DNA of 48,101 nucleotides from Paludibacteraceae bacterium (GTDB lineage: Bacteria > Bacteroidota > Bacteroidia > Bacteroidales > Paludibacteraceae): the NCBI GenBank assembly GCA_028694215.1, contig JAQUTW010000016.1:1-48101 (forward strand). Direction: 5' to 3'. A program made the translations under genes and the position numbers. Positions 26,767-35,319 of the stretch are shown piece by piece; positions within the stretch are counted from its first letter, which is position 1; every line of letters starts with the position of its first letter. Under the pieces are notes generated by a model that did no database searches, was not told the DNA's origin, and was given only the letters and a program-made list of their open reading frames with translations.

Positions 26767-27966
26767 TTAGAAATGTCCACCGGCACCGCCGCCACCACTT
26801 GAACCGCCGCCCCAACTGCCGCCGCCGAAAGAGCTACCTCTGCTATTGCTACTTGACGAAATAACGATTACCGGAATGACATATTCTTGTGAACCTTTAT
26901 ATTTACAATGTTTGCAGCAATACGTTTTAATTCCTCTACCCGTACTGATTGTTGTTGGGTGCGTAGTTACCACATTACTTTCAAGTTTATAAGTTTTTGA
27001 TCCACAATTTGGACAAACCGTATAAGCCGACGCTGCAACATACGAAAATATCTTCTGATTTTTACAATTATTGCACACCCAGACATCGTAATTTACCGAT
27101 TTTAATTTTTCTTCGGTCTGCCGACCCGATGACAAATAAGCATCTTCTTCTGTTTCACTTAATAAATGCATGTCTTGCCCACATTTACAACATTGTAATT
27201 TGTCATAACGCGTTTTTTTCCGAATATGCCATAACCAGAAAGTAAATGGTAAAACAGGCAGAAAAATACAACCATATAAAATAAAACGGTGCAACATTGT
27301 TCCCATAGTCCGATAACGGATATTACGTTCGCCACGCATTTCTTTCAATTCAAAATAAGCCGCCCATGCGCAAATAATAAGAATTAAACAACTAATCATC
27401 AAATAAATAGCAAAAGGACTTATTTCATCTTTCGGGAAATTTTTGTTTACCAAGAGCTCTTCTTTTGCTTCATCGGTCGTCAATCGGTCATAAACAACTT
27501 GTACTCCCTCAAGAAAACCTTTATCATAATCGCCTTGTTTAAAAGCAGGAAACATAACCTCATTAAGAATGCCATCACAAACTATATCCGGCAATAAACC
27601 TTCTAAACCATAACCGGTTTCAATTTTAACAGTTCGCTGATCGGCTACAAACAAAATTAAGAGTCCATTATCTTTATCTGCATCGCCAATTTTCCAATAA
27701 TTGAACAAACGGTAGGCAAAATCGTAAAAATCTTCCGTATCAATAGAATCTACCACGACCACTGCTACCTGTGTTGTCGTTTCTTTCTCCAAACGTCCTA
27801 AAATTTCATTGATTTGATTTTCACATTCAGAAGTCAAAATCATATCCGGATTCGAAACATAACATTTTTGGCAATGGAGTTTCACATTAGGCACTGTTTC
27901 TACCGTATAAGCCAATAGGAATTGTGCCAACAACACAAACATCAACAAAGAGATTGCTTTTTTCAT
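26767..27966 (-). CDS. TPM-domain membrane protein with zinc-ribbon C-terminus
   Basis: The ATG at 27966 (MKKAISLLMFVLLAQFLLA) gives a proper signal peptide, so it is preferred over the longer frame from 27999. The 399-residue protein has a TPM domain at about 35-175 (TTQVAVVVVDSIDTEDFYDF, GLLILFVADQRTVKIETGYG, GLEGLLPD), then two membrane segments (AIYLMISCLILIICAWAAYF and FILYGCIFLPVLPFTFWLW). A Cys-rich part with four C-x2-C pairs follows (CCKCG, CNNC, CPNC, CCKHC), and a Gly/Ser-rich end. TPM proteins with LemA are common, but the zinc part is an extra. Possibly a membrane quality-control protein; function not established. Confidence 0.88.
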   Translation of the reverse strand: MKKAISLLMFVLLAQFLLAYTVETVPNVKLHCQKCYVSNPDMILTSECENQINEILGRLEKETTTQVAVVVVDSIDTEDFYDFAYRLFNYWKIGDADKDNGLLILFVADQRTVKIETGYGLEGLLPDIVCDGILNEVMFPAFKQGDYDKGFLEGVQVVYDRLTTDEAKEELLVNKNFPKDEISPFAIYLMISCLILIICAWAAYFELKEMRGERNIRYRTMGTMLHRFILYGCIFLPVLPFTFWLWHIRKKTRYDKLQCCKCGQDMHLLSETEEDAYLSSGRQTEEKLKSVNYDVWVCNNCKNQKIFSYVAASAYTVCPNCGSKTYKLESNVVTTHPTTISTGRGIKTYCCKHCKYKGSQEYVIPVIVISSSSNSRGSSFGGGSWGGGSSGGGGAGGHF

Positions 27967-27979
27967 ATTAACCAAAAGA

Positions 27980-28456
27980 TTAATAATTAATAACATCAAC
28001 CAATTCTATATCAAAAATCAATGTGGAATAAGGAGGAATTTTATAAGTTCCAATAGTTGTTTCCGTACCATCGGTACCATATCCAAGCGTATAAGGAACA
28101 TAAATTTTCCAATGCGACCCCTGTTTCATTTTTCCAAGAGCCTCCTGCCAACCCGGAATAACATTTTCTACAGCCATCCAAACCGAACTACCTGAGTCAA
28201 TAATTGTTTTATCTACCATCCAACCGGTATAAGTTACACATACAAGTGAACCCAATTTCGGAACTGCACCATATCCTGTATGAAACACTTCATATTGCAA
28301 GCCGGTTCCTGTTACGTTTAGGGTCGTATGATTACTTTGTTGATTATCTTCCAACCAATTGGTATTCAAATTTTTCCAAGTAGAAAAATCCTTATCGCAC
28401 GAGGTCAAACAGCATCCAACAACTGTTATTATAGTAATGTAAATAAAATGCTTCAT
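27980..28456 (-). CDS. FKBP-type peptidyl-prolyl isomerase lipoprotein
   Basis: A 158-residue protein with a lipobox (CCLTSCDK; lipidated Cys20). The FKBP domain covers about 50-156: LQYEVFHTGYGAVPKLGSLV, VTYTGWMVDKTIIDSG, VIPGWQEALGKMKQGSHWKI, VPYTLGYGT and IPPYSTLIFDIELVDV. Most of the FK506-binding residues are in place (Tyr, Val-Ile-Pro-Gly-Trp, Tyr). It probably assists folding in the periplasm, anchored to a membrane. It is five bases from lutB upstream and 13 from the TPM gene downstream. Confidence 0.92.
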   Translation of the reverse strand: MKHFIYITIITVVGCCLTSCDKDFSTWKNLNTNWLEDNQQSNHTTLNVTGTGLQYEVFHTGYGAVPKLGSLVCVTYTGWMVDKTIIDSGSSVWMAVENVIPGWQEALGKMKQGSHWKIYVPYTLGYGTDGTETTIGTYKIPPYSTLIFDIELVDVINY

Positions 28457-28461
28457 TAAGG

Positions 28462-29850
28462 TTATTTTTTCTGTTGTTGTTTTAAATAATTCTTTGAAAA
28501 AGAATATGGTGCAAATTTACTCATTTTTCGTTTATTTCCCCAACCAAAATAATTTAACGGAAAAACTGCCATATTTTTCATGCACGATGGGAAAAAATCG
28601 AGATAAACTCGTTTGGAAGTTATCATACGAAAACCGCTCATTATTGCCTGTTCACCACATGGATGCTCATGATGTTCCACCATTTTTCTGCGATTAGCCA
28701 ATAATATATCCGTTAAAGGGATTCTTACCGGACAACCCTCGGCACATTTTCCGCATAATGATGATGCAAAACTTAAGTGTCCATAGTCTTTGAAACCCTT
28801 GAAAAACGGCGTAATCACAGAACCAATAGGGCCAGAATAAGTAGCCGCATAAGTATAACCGCCAATGGTTTTATAAACCGGACATCCATTAAGACACGCT
28901 CCACATCGGATACAGGCCAAAGACTCTCGTGCCTCTGCATCAGCATAAACATTTGTTCTTCCATTATCCAATAAAATGACATACATTTTTTGAGGACCAT
29001 TGGTTTCATTTGCCTGTTTGGGACTTGTAACTATCGAATTATAAACCGTCATTTGCTGACCGGTTCCATGTGCAGCCAACAACGGATAAAACAGTCCCAG
29101 TTGTTCCATTTTAGGAATAATCTTTTCAATGCCGGCAATCACAATATGAGTTTTCGGAAAGGACATTGACATACAACCATTTCCTTCGTTTTCCGTAACC
29201 GAAATACCGCCAATATCTGCTATCAAAAAATTAGCTCCCGTAACACCCACATCAGCAGTCGTAAACTTTTTACGCAACACGCCACGCACGTATGCAGTCA
29301 ACTCTTCAGGTGTACTATTGACCGGAGTGTTAAATTTTTCATTGAATAATTTGGCAATATCTTCTTTCGATTTATGCATTGCCGGTGTAACAATATGATA
29401 AGGTTTTTCGCCTGCCACCTGAACAATAAACTCTCCCAAGTCCGTCTCTACCGACTCACATCCCATTTCTTTGGCATGATCGTTCAACTCTATCTCTTCA
29501 GTCGTCATCGATTTGCTTTTTACCAGCAAATGAGCATTTTCTTCCACTAAGATACTTTGCACATAACCAATTGCTTCTTGTGTATCTTTAGCCCATAGAA
29601 CTTGTACGCCACGTCGGGTAATGTTTTGTTCAAATTCACACAAATAATCACTCCAATGTGCCAAGACTTCCCGTTTTATTTTGCCTGCCTGTTCACGCGC
29701 TGCAGCCAAATTACGATAACGGGCAAACCCTTTCGCCACGGCTGCATCATATTTAGAGATATTAAACTTGATAACCTCCCTGTGACGCTCATTAAAAGCT
29801 ATATTTTTAGCATCTGAAACAAATTTCTTTTTAAGAGTAGGCATGGTCAT
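28462..29850 (-). CDS. lutB: LutB-like iron-sulfur lactate-utilisation protein
   Basis: A 462-residue protein. The N-terminal 290 residues form a LUD domain (LVKSKSMTTEEIELNDHAKE, TGANFLIADIGGISVTENEG, AGIEKIIPKMEQLG). Two 4Fe-4S ferredoxin-like motifs follow: CIRCGACLNGCPVY near 310 and CGKCAEGCPV near 365. LutB is a subunit of the LutABC complex that oxidises L-lactate. No lutA or lutC gene is next to it; the neighbours are a Yip1-like protein and an FKBP lipoprotein. The start may be ATG 29850 or ATG 29844. Family assignment is secure, the reaction in this host is inferred. Confidence 0.92.
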   Translation of the reverse strand: MTMPTLKKKFVSDAKNIAFNERHREVIKFNISKYDAAVAKGFARYRNLAAAREQAGKIKREVLAHWSDYLCEFEQNITRRGVQVLWAKDTQEAIGYVQSILVEENAHLLVKSKSMTTEEIELNDHAKEMGCESVETDLGEFIVQVAGEKPYHIVTPAMHKSKEDIAKLFNEKFNTPVNSTPEELTAYVRGVLRKKFTTADVGVTGANFLIADIGGISVTENEGNGCMSMSFPKTHIVIAGIEKIIPKMEQLGLFYPLLAAHGTGQQMTVYNSIVTSPKQANETNGPQKMYVILLDNGRTNVYADAEARESLACIRCGACLNGCPVYKTIGGYTYAATYSGPIGSVITPFFKGFKDYGHLSFASSLCGKCAEGCPVRIPLTDILLANRRKMVEHHEHPCGEQAIMSGFRMITSKRVYLDFFPSCMKNMAVFPLNYFGWGNKRKMSKFAPYSFSKNYLKQQQKK

Positions 29851-29853
29851 AAA

Positions 29854-30435
29854 TTAAAGTGACAAATTTGGCACCAAACAAGCTAACAATTTAAAAATCA
29901 ACAATTCAGAAAATAAAATAGATATTGAATTAAAGAATAAAAACTTGCCTCTATGGTTTTCATCAATTTCAAAAACGGCTCCTGCAGCTATCCACAACAA
30001 GTACACAACATAAAAAGCCAATATCCATAAAAAAAACAAATTAACAACTGACAATAAGATATTTAAAAGATACATCACCACAAATCCTACGCCAACAACC
30101 TGATAAACAACCGATTTCGATTCATCTTTCTGATACAAACGGCTAACCGTTTTTTGACACACAAGAACAGAAATAAAAAACGCCGCAACAAATGCAATGA
30201 ATTCAAACAAAAAACGAACACACAATTTTGGTATTGTAACATTTGTTCCGTATAAAGCCAAATTGATAACAGAAAAAACAGAACAAATAACAATAAACGG
30301 CAAAATAATTCTTATAAAGAACGGTTTCGCTTCTACATTATTACTTTTTATATCATTAAAAATTTGTACCGGATTTTTGAATAAAGTCAAAAACGTGTCC
30401 AATATCTTCTTAATCTTATTTCGTTTAACCTCCAT
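29854..30435 (-). CDS. Yip1-like integral membrane protein
   Basis: A 193-residue protein with about five transmembrane helices and a short basic N-terminus that contains LFKNPVQIFNDIKSNN, typical of the entry to the bacterial Yip1/DUF1282 domain. The membrane segments include IILPFIVICSVFSVINLALY, FLFEFIAFVAAFFISVLVC, VGVGFVVMYLLNILLSVVNL and WILAFYVVYLLWIAAGAVF. Function unknown. It lies three bases upstream of lutB and 20 bases after the sigma-54-type regulator, so it is within the operon. Confidence 0.75.
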   Translation of the reverse strand: MEVKRNKIKKILDTFLTLFKNPVQIFNDIKSNNVEAKPFFIRIILPFIVICSVFSVINLALYGTNVTIPKLCVRFLFEFIAFVAAFFISVLVCQKTVSRLYQKDESKSVVYQVVGVGFVVMYLLNILLSVVNLFFLWILAFYVVYLLWIAAGAVFEIDENHRGKFLFFNSISILFSELLIFKLLACLVPNLSL

Positions 30436-30455
30436 AAACTAATTCTGTCTGTTGA

Positions 30456-31607
30456 TCAAATATACATAGTAACTGTTTCGCCCAAAATATCATTGTCGCC
30501 CAAAATAATCAGGCGTTCCACTACATTGCGCAATTCGCGAATGTTACCACGCCAAGGCTGTTCGCGAAGCACTTCCATTGCCGAATCATCAAAACGTTTT
30601 AAGGCAATACCCTGTTCTTGACAGATTATCTCTGTAAAATAATTGACTAACAGCGGTATATCATCTATTCGTTCATGCAATGATGGTACATGAATAGGTA
30701 TCACATTTAAACGATGAAACAAATCTTCTCTGAAATTCCCATTTTCTATCTCTTTGCGCAAATCCTTATTGGTGGCAGCTATTATGCGAACATCTATTTT
30801 TATGTTTTTGTCACTGCCCACCGGCGAAATAACATTCTCCTGCAAACACCGTAAAACTTTGGCTTGAGCGGATAAACTCATATCACCTATTTCATCTAAG
30901 AAAATTGTGCCATTATCAGCTTGTTCAAACTTGCCCACTCTACTTCTTATCGCTGATGTAAAAGCACCTTTCTCATGCCCAAATAATTCGCTTTCTATCA
31001 ATTCTGAAGGGATAGCAGCGCAATTGACCTCTACAAAAGGCATTTGCACACGATGACTTTGCTGGTAAACCTGACGTGCAACAACTTCTTTTCCTGTACC
31101 ATTATCGCCTGTAATTAAGATTCTGGCATCGGTCGGTGCTACGCGTTCTATCATGGCACGCAAATGTTGTATCGGCAGCGATTCTCCTATCATTTCATAC
31201 TGTTTGTCTATTTTTTTCTTCAATTTTTTGGTTTCTGCCACCAACGTTTTTTTATCCAACGCATTGCGTACCACAACCAAAAGTCGGTTCAAATCTATCG
31301 GCTTTTCTATAAAATCATAAGCACCTTTTCTGATACTTTCTACGGCTGTTTCTATGTTTCCATGACCAGAAATCATCACAACAGGCGTTTCAACACCCTT
31401 ATCGACAATATGTTGTAACAACTCCAGTCCATCCATTTGTGGCATTTTTATGTCGGAAAAAATAACATCATAAGTTTCTGACTGAATTTTTTCCAATGCC
31501 TGCGAACCATTTTCAGCCGTATCTACCTGATATTTCTCAAACTCCAAAATATCTTTTAAAGCATTACGAATAGCTCGTTCGTCATCTATTACTAAAATCT
31601 TTATCAT
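30456..31607 (-). CDS. Sigma-54-type response regulator without DNA-binding domain
   Basis: The ATG at 31607 (MIKILVIDDE) is preferred to the TTG four codons earlier. The 383-residue protein has a receiver domain (phospho-acceptor Asp52 in FSDIKMPQMDG, Lys near 100 in EKPIDL) and an AAA+ sigma-54 activator domain: Walker A ITGDNGTGKE, GHEKGAFTSA, Walker B GTIFLDEIGD, the sensor segments AATNKDLR and REDLFHRLNV, and WRGNIRELRNV. It stops about 20 residues after this, so the Fis-type helix-turn-helix that normally follows is missing. The sigma-54 contact loop reads GAFTSA, not GAFTGA. No histidine-kinase gene is nearby. It may activate transcription from solution. Confidence 0.92.
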   Translation of the reverse strand: MIKILVIDDERAIRNALKDILEFEKYQVDTAENGSQALEKIQSETYDVIFSDIKMPQMDGLELLQHIVDKGVETPVVMISGHGNIETAVESIRKGAYDFIEKPIDLNRLLVVVRNALDKKTLVAETKKLKKKIDKQYEMIGESLPIQHLRAMIERVAPTDARILITGDNGTGKEVVARQVYQQSHRVQMPFVEVNCAAIPSELIESELFGHEKGAFTSAIRSRVGKFEQADNGTIFLDEIGDMSLSAQAKVLRCLQENVISPVGSDKNIKIDVRIIAATNKDLRKEIENGNFREDLFHRLNVIPIHVPSLHERIDDIPLLVNYFTEIICQEQGIALKRFDDSAMEVLREQPWRGNIRELRNVVERLIILGDNDILGETVTMYI

Positions 31608-31615
31608 TCTTTGTA

Positions 31616-33475
31616 TCAATTTTTCTGCTCTTTCGCGTCAACAGGTTTTCGTATATTAGCGGGTTTTTGTTCTAAAAGAGGCGTTTCCAAATAATTCCAA
31701 GTTTCTTCTACATCCCAATAAGCACGCATTTCCATTTGTTTCGTAAAATAATACATTGGCTCCGGTTGTAAATTTTCCTTATAGTTACCGGTAGTCCACA
31801 TCCCATCACTATTTTCATCAATAAATAATCTGAGGTAACAGATGCCGGGATTCAGATAATTAAAATAAACAGTAGATTTTTCTGCCGGTTCCGTCCGCAA
31901 AACATTTTCCGTAGCATCTAACAATTGTAATACTTCCTTACCCGTATAATTATCAATATTTACAATCAACGTAGCATAATCTTCCTTAGTTTTTACCCTA
32001 AAATCGAAGGAATATTTTTTAGTATGCAATTTGGAAAGTGGTGCCACAAAAGCAGCAGAATCTATTCTAAACCTATATGACGCTCCCTCCTGCCATTTCT
32101 GAGCAATGTTAAATTTCAAGCCCAAAGAATCTTGTTGTTCTATCACAAAGGTCTGCGGAATCCATAAGGTGTCAGCCTGTCTTTCAAGTACAATCAACGT
32201 ATCCGAGAATAATCTTGTCGGCTCTGAAAAACTTATCTGTATATCTCTGTAAACATCAAATGAAGCACTTAAATTAACCGTCATATCCAGAAACACCATA
32301 GGAGGTTTCTCATTTTTCTTTTTACGACGATCGGAAGTTACTTCTGTAGCCACCTTTCTCTCACGTCGTACAGGTAATTCCAATGTATCCATAACATTAA
32401 CCATTTGACCTATCGAATCCGTTTTAGGATAATGCAACTCAAACATTAAAGTATCGACTGACGAAATTAAACTATCACGTATCCAGTAAGTTAGTGTATC
32501 TTTATTTAAAGATTGCTGAAGGAGTACTTCGTCACTCCACACAAAATTAAGCGGGTTTATTTGAGGTAATGTATCCAATGGTGCATTAAAAACCAACGAC
32601 ACTTTATAAGGCAATTTGCGTTCCGCACGAATAAAATATTGTTGAAGAGCTTTTTCCTTAAAAAACCTCATAACAATGGTATCAGGAAAATATTTGACAC
32701 TGGTACGCATTGTAACAGTATCTATTGTAGTCGAATCTTTCCACAGCGTATCCATAACAATCTTATTTTCAACTGTCGGTGTAAACACCGTATCCAAAAA
32801 TGCAATTGCTTCCTCCGCCTGATCAAACAAGAAATCACCACTTAAGTCATTCAGTGCAAAAACGCGATAACTACCCTGTTTAATATTTTTTATGCAAAAC
32901 CTGCCATTAGCATTTGTTTTCGAAATACGGTCGAAGCGTTTCGTTGTAAAAGCCGTATCGGATAAATTGGAGTGTATGCCAATAAGTGCATTACTAATCG
33001 GATTTAATGTAACGGCATCTATCAAAACGCCCGACATCATCAGTGTATCAATGGCATCGCCTGTAGAAAAAGAGAAAGAGTAACCCGACAATTTATTGCC
33101 TTCATTGTTGTCCACAATAGCATCTGAAAAATCAATGGTATATGTGGTATTAGGCAAAAGTGAATCTTGAAATGCCACTTTGACTCTTTTACCAAGAGCC
33201 TTTACATCGGCTGTCTGCTTTTGTGGTGGCGAAATTACAACTTTGTCAAACGCATTATTCAACACTACTATTTCATCAAAAACAATTTCCACACGTGGTT
33301 TTGTATAGTTAACCGCTCCATTTTTCGGGGTGCTTTCCAAAACTTTCGGAGGCACTTCATCTTTAGGACCACCTTGCGGACCGCCACCTCTATTAGCACA
33401 TCCAATGCTCACTACCGCAGCAAGAGACAGTAAAATAAAGGCTTTTAAAATTATCTTATGACGGATATTCAGCAT
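31616..33475 (-). CDS. Ig-like (Big_5) domain lipoprotein
   Basis: A 619-residue protein with a lipobox VSIGC (lipidated Cys26), followed by a Gly-rich patch (GGGPQGGPKDEVPPKV). An SbsA/Big_5 Ig-like domain at about 40-135 has the sequence landmarks ESTPKNGAVNY, RVEIVFDEIVVL and YTIDFSDAIVDNNEG. Next comes a carboxypeptidase-regulatory-like beta-sandwich (LIDAVTLNPISNALIGIHS, NGRFCIKNIKQGSYRVFALN). The rest is beta-rich without a clear family. Probably a surface or periplasmic structural lipoprotein. Its start overlaps the ybeY 3' end by seven bases, a layout suggesting a fixed gene pair. Function unknown. Confidence 0.85.
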   Translation of the reverse strand: MLNIRHKIILKAFILLSLAAVVSIGCANRGGGPQGGPKDEVPPKVLESTPKNGAVNYTKPRVEIVFDEIVVLNNAFDKVVISPPQKQTADVKALGKRVKVAFQDSLLPNTTYTIDFSDAIVDNNEGNKLSGYSFSFSTGDAIDTLMMSGVLIDAVTLNPISNALIGIHSNLSDTAFTTKRFDRISKTNANGRFCIKNIKQGSYRVFALNDLSGDFLFDQAEEAIAFLDTVFTPTVENKIVMDTLWKDSTTIDTVTMRTSVKYFPDTIVMRFFKEKALQQYFIRAERKLPYKVSLVFNAPLDTLPQINPLNFVWSDEVLLQQSLNKDTLTYWIRDSLISSVDTLMFELHYPKTDSIGQMVNVMDTLELPVRRERKVATEVTSDRRKKKNEKPPMVFLDMTVNLSASFDVYRDIQISFSEPTRLFSDTLIVLERQADTLWIPQTFVIEQQDSLGLKFNIAQKWQEGASYRFRIDSAAFVAPLSKLHTKKYSFDFRVKTKEDYATLIVNIDNYTGKEVLQLLDATENVLRTEPAEKSTVYFNYLNPGICYLRLFIDENSDGMWTTGNYKENLQPEPMYYFTKQMEMRAYWDVEETWNYLETPLLEQKPANIRKPVDAKEQKN

Positions 33476-33897
33476 ACTTCAAAGTTTATTACTAATTTCA
33501 ACGCCATATTTTCTTTTTCTCTCATTTGTTTACTCTCCTCCTGAGTTTTATCATTCTGCCCACACAAATGTAAAATTCCATGAATCATCACACGATGCAA
33601 TTCTTCACTAAACGAAACTCCAAAACGTTTTGCATTATCGCGTACAGTATCCACACTGATAAAGACATCTCCGGAGAGCCGATTATGCTCTGTATTGTCA
33701 AATGTAATAATATCTGTGAAATAATTATGCTTTAAATAAGTTTTATTCACTTCTAATATTTTTGCATCATCACAAAAGATATAAGAAACATCCCCTATTG
33801 TTTTACCATAAACTTGGGCAACGGCTTTAATCCATGTATTCATGTGTCGCCTCTTAAATTTCGGAACACGAACATTTTCACTGTAATATGCAATCAT
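33469..33897 (-). CDS. ybeY: Endoribonuclease YbeY (rRNA maturation factor)
   Basis: A 142-residue metal-dependent RNase for 16S rRNA maturation and ribosome quality control. The UPF0054 segments are visible: VNKTYLKHNYFTDIITFD, SGDVFISVDTVRDNAKRFGV and HRVMIHGILHLCGQNDKT. The canonical H-x3-H-x5-H metal site has the first two His, but the third position reads Asp (QND), a pattern I believe occurs in other Bacteroidota. It lies between the spmAB fusion gene (15 bases upstream) and the Ig-like lipoprotein gene. Confidence 0.93.
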   Translation of the reverse strand: MIAYYSENVRVPKFKRRHMNTWIKAVAQVYGKTIGDVSYIFCDDAKILEVNKTYLKHNYFTDIITFDNTEHNRLSGDVFISVDTVRDNAKRFGVSFSEELHRVMIHGILHLCGQNDKTQEESKQMREKENMALKLVINFEVC

Positions 33898-33912
33898 AAT
33901 TATTAAATAAGA

Positions 33913-35145
33913 TCAATGGAAAAACAAATAACCAATTAATATGGCGGCTACTGCACCTACAAAATCTGCAATCAAACCACAGGCTACAGCATGACGCGTT
34001 TTACTAATGCCAACAGAGCCAAAATAAACTGCCAAAATATAAAAAGTTGTGTCGGTAGAGCCTTGTACCAAACACGACAAACGACCAACAAATGAATCAA
34101 CGCCAAAAGTTTTCATTGCATCTATCATCATACCACGCGATCCACTACCGCTCAACGGTTTCATCAACGCCGTCGGCAATGCGCCGACAAAATCGGTATC
34201 AAGTCCGACAGAAGCCAATAACTTTTCTATGCCCATTACAAAAAAATCCATTGCACCGGAAGCCCGAAACATTCCTATTCCCACCAAAATAGCCACCAAA
34301 TACGGAATAATACCAATTGCCACTTTAAAACCTTCTTTTGCTCCATCTATGAATGTTTCATATACATTAACTCTCTTTTTTATTCCGGCAATAAAAAACA
34401 AAGCTATGATTAACAATAAAAGAAAATTGGCAATAAAGGAAGAATAAAATTGAATTTCTTCTTTGGTAAACTGCGAAAACAACACAATAATACCAACAAT
34501 AAAAAGCGTCAATGCCAATAAAGTAATGATAATCGTTTTCTGAAACAAATTGATTTTTTGTACAATAGAGACCGTTATCAACCCTGTTAAAGTAGCAAAA
34601 TAGGTAGCTAAAAGTATCGGCAAAAAAACATCACTCGGATTGACAGCACCCAACTGCGCTCTATAAACCATAATGGAAATGGGAATCAATGTCAATCCGG
34701 AAGTATTCAGCACCAAGAACATAATCATCGGATTACTGGCCGTATCTTTTTTAGGATTCAACTCCTGCAACTCTTTCATGGCTTTCAAGCCAAGTGGTGT
34801 TGCCGCATTATCAAGCCCCAACATATTGGCAGACATATTCATAAACATCGACCCCATTGCCGGATGGTTTTTAGGAACTTCGGGAAAAATTTTGCAAAAA
34901 AAAGGAGCTACCAAACGCGACATGGCATTGATTACTCCTCCTTTTTCTCCTATTTTCATAATACCCAACCACAACGATAAAACGCCCGTCAGTCCCAATG
35001 AAATTTCAAAACCTGTACGGGCAGAATCAAATGTAGCATTCATAACATTCATAAGAGGTTCGGCACTACCTGCCACAAAAGCAGAAACCATCGCTACCGC
35101 AATGGCTATCAACACAAAACCTATCCAAATGTAATTCAAAACCAT
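33913..35145 (-). CDS. Spore-maturation SpmA-SpmB fusion protein
   Basis: A 410-residue integral membrane protein with nine or more hydrophobic helices. The N-terminal half has SpmA (nucleoside-recognition/Gate) features: ARTGFEISLGLTGVLSLWLG, the conserved MGSMFMNMSANMLGLDNAAT and MIMFLVLNTSGLTLIPISIM. The C-terminal half matches SpmB: EGFKVAIGIIPYLVAILVGI, GALPTALMKPLSGSGSRGMM and STDTTFYILAVYFGSVGI. In spore formers these are separate proteins needed for spore-core dehydration. Bacteroidota do not sporulate, so the fused form has another, probably transport-related, function. It is the first gene of the ten-gene minus-strand run. Confidence 0.93.
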   Translation of the reverse strand: MVLNYIWIGFVLIAIAVAMVSAFVAGSAEPLMNVMNATFDSARTGFEISLGLTGVLSLWLGIMKIGEKGGVINAMSRLVAPFFCKIFPEVPKNHPAMGSMFMNMSANMLGLDNAATPLGLKAMKELQELNPKKDTASNPMIMFLVLNTSGLTLIPISIMVYRAQLGAVNPSDVFLPILLATYFATLTGLITVSIVQKINLFQKTIIITLLALTLFIVGIIVLFSQFTKEEIQFYSSFIANFLLLLIIALFFIAGIKKRVNVYETFIDGAKEGFKVAIGIIPYLVAILVGIGMFRASGAMDFFVMGIEKLLASVGLDTDFVGALPTALMKPLSGSGSRGMMIDAMKTFGVDSFVGRLSCLVQGSTDTTFYILAVYFGSVGISKTRHAVACGLIADFVGAVAAILIGYLFFH

Positions 35146-35174
35146 ATCTTATAAATTACCAACAAAACGAAGAA

Positions 35175-35182
35175 CAAAAGTA
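35175..35182 (-). promoter_or_regulatory. -7 element for the ten-gene minus-strand operon
   Basis: The plus-strand CAAAAGTA is TACTTTTG on the minus strand, fitting TAnnTTTG, about 30 bases before the spmAB ATG. A -33 TTG is not seen. It is the only plausible promoter for the ten packed genes down to 25433. Confidence 0.5.
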
Positions 35183-35305
35183 ACTGTTTTTTTTGGAAAA
35201 ATAAAAATATACTAAAAGTTGCATTGACAATACTGAATGTGCCACTTATGAACTTGCCAACAAAAATTATTTTCTAAATATCTACGAATATGATATTATT
35301 TTTTT

Positions 35306-35313
35306 TATCTTTG
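35306..35313 (+). promoter_or_regulatory. -7 element upstream of the 6S-like RNA
   Basis: TATCTTTG after a T-run, a perfect TAnnTTTG match. The predicted transcript would start near 35320 and run about 220 bases to the terminator at 35540. No clear -33 TTG. Confidence 0.6.
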
Positions 35314-35319
35314 TCCCCA

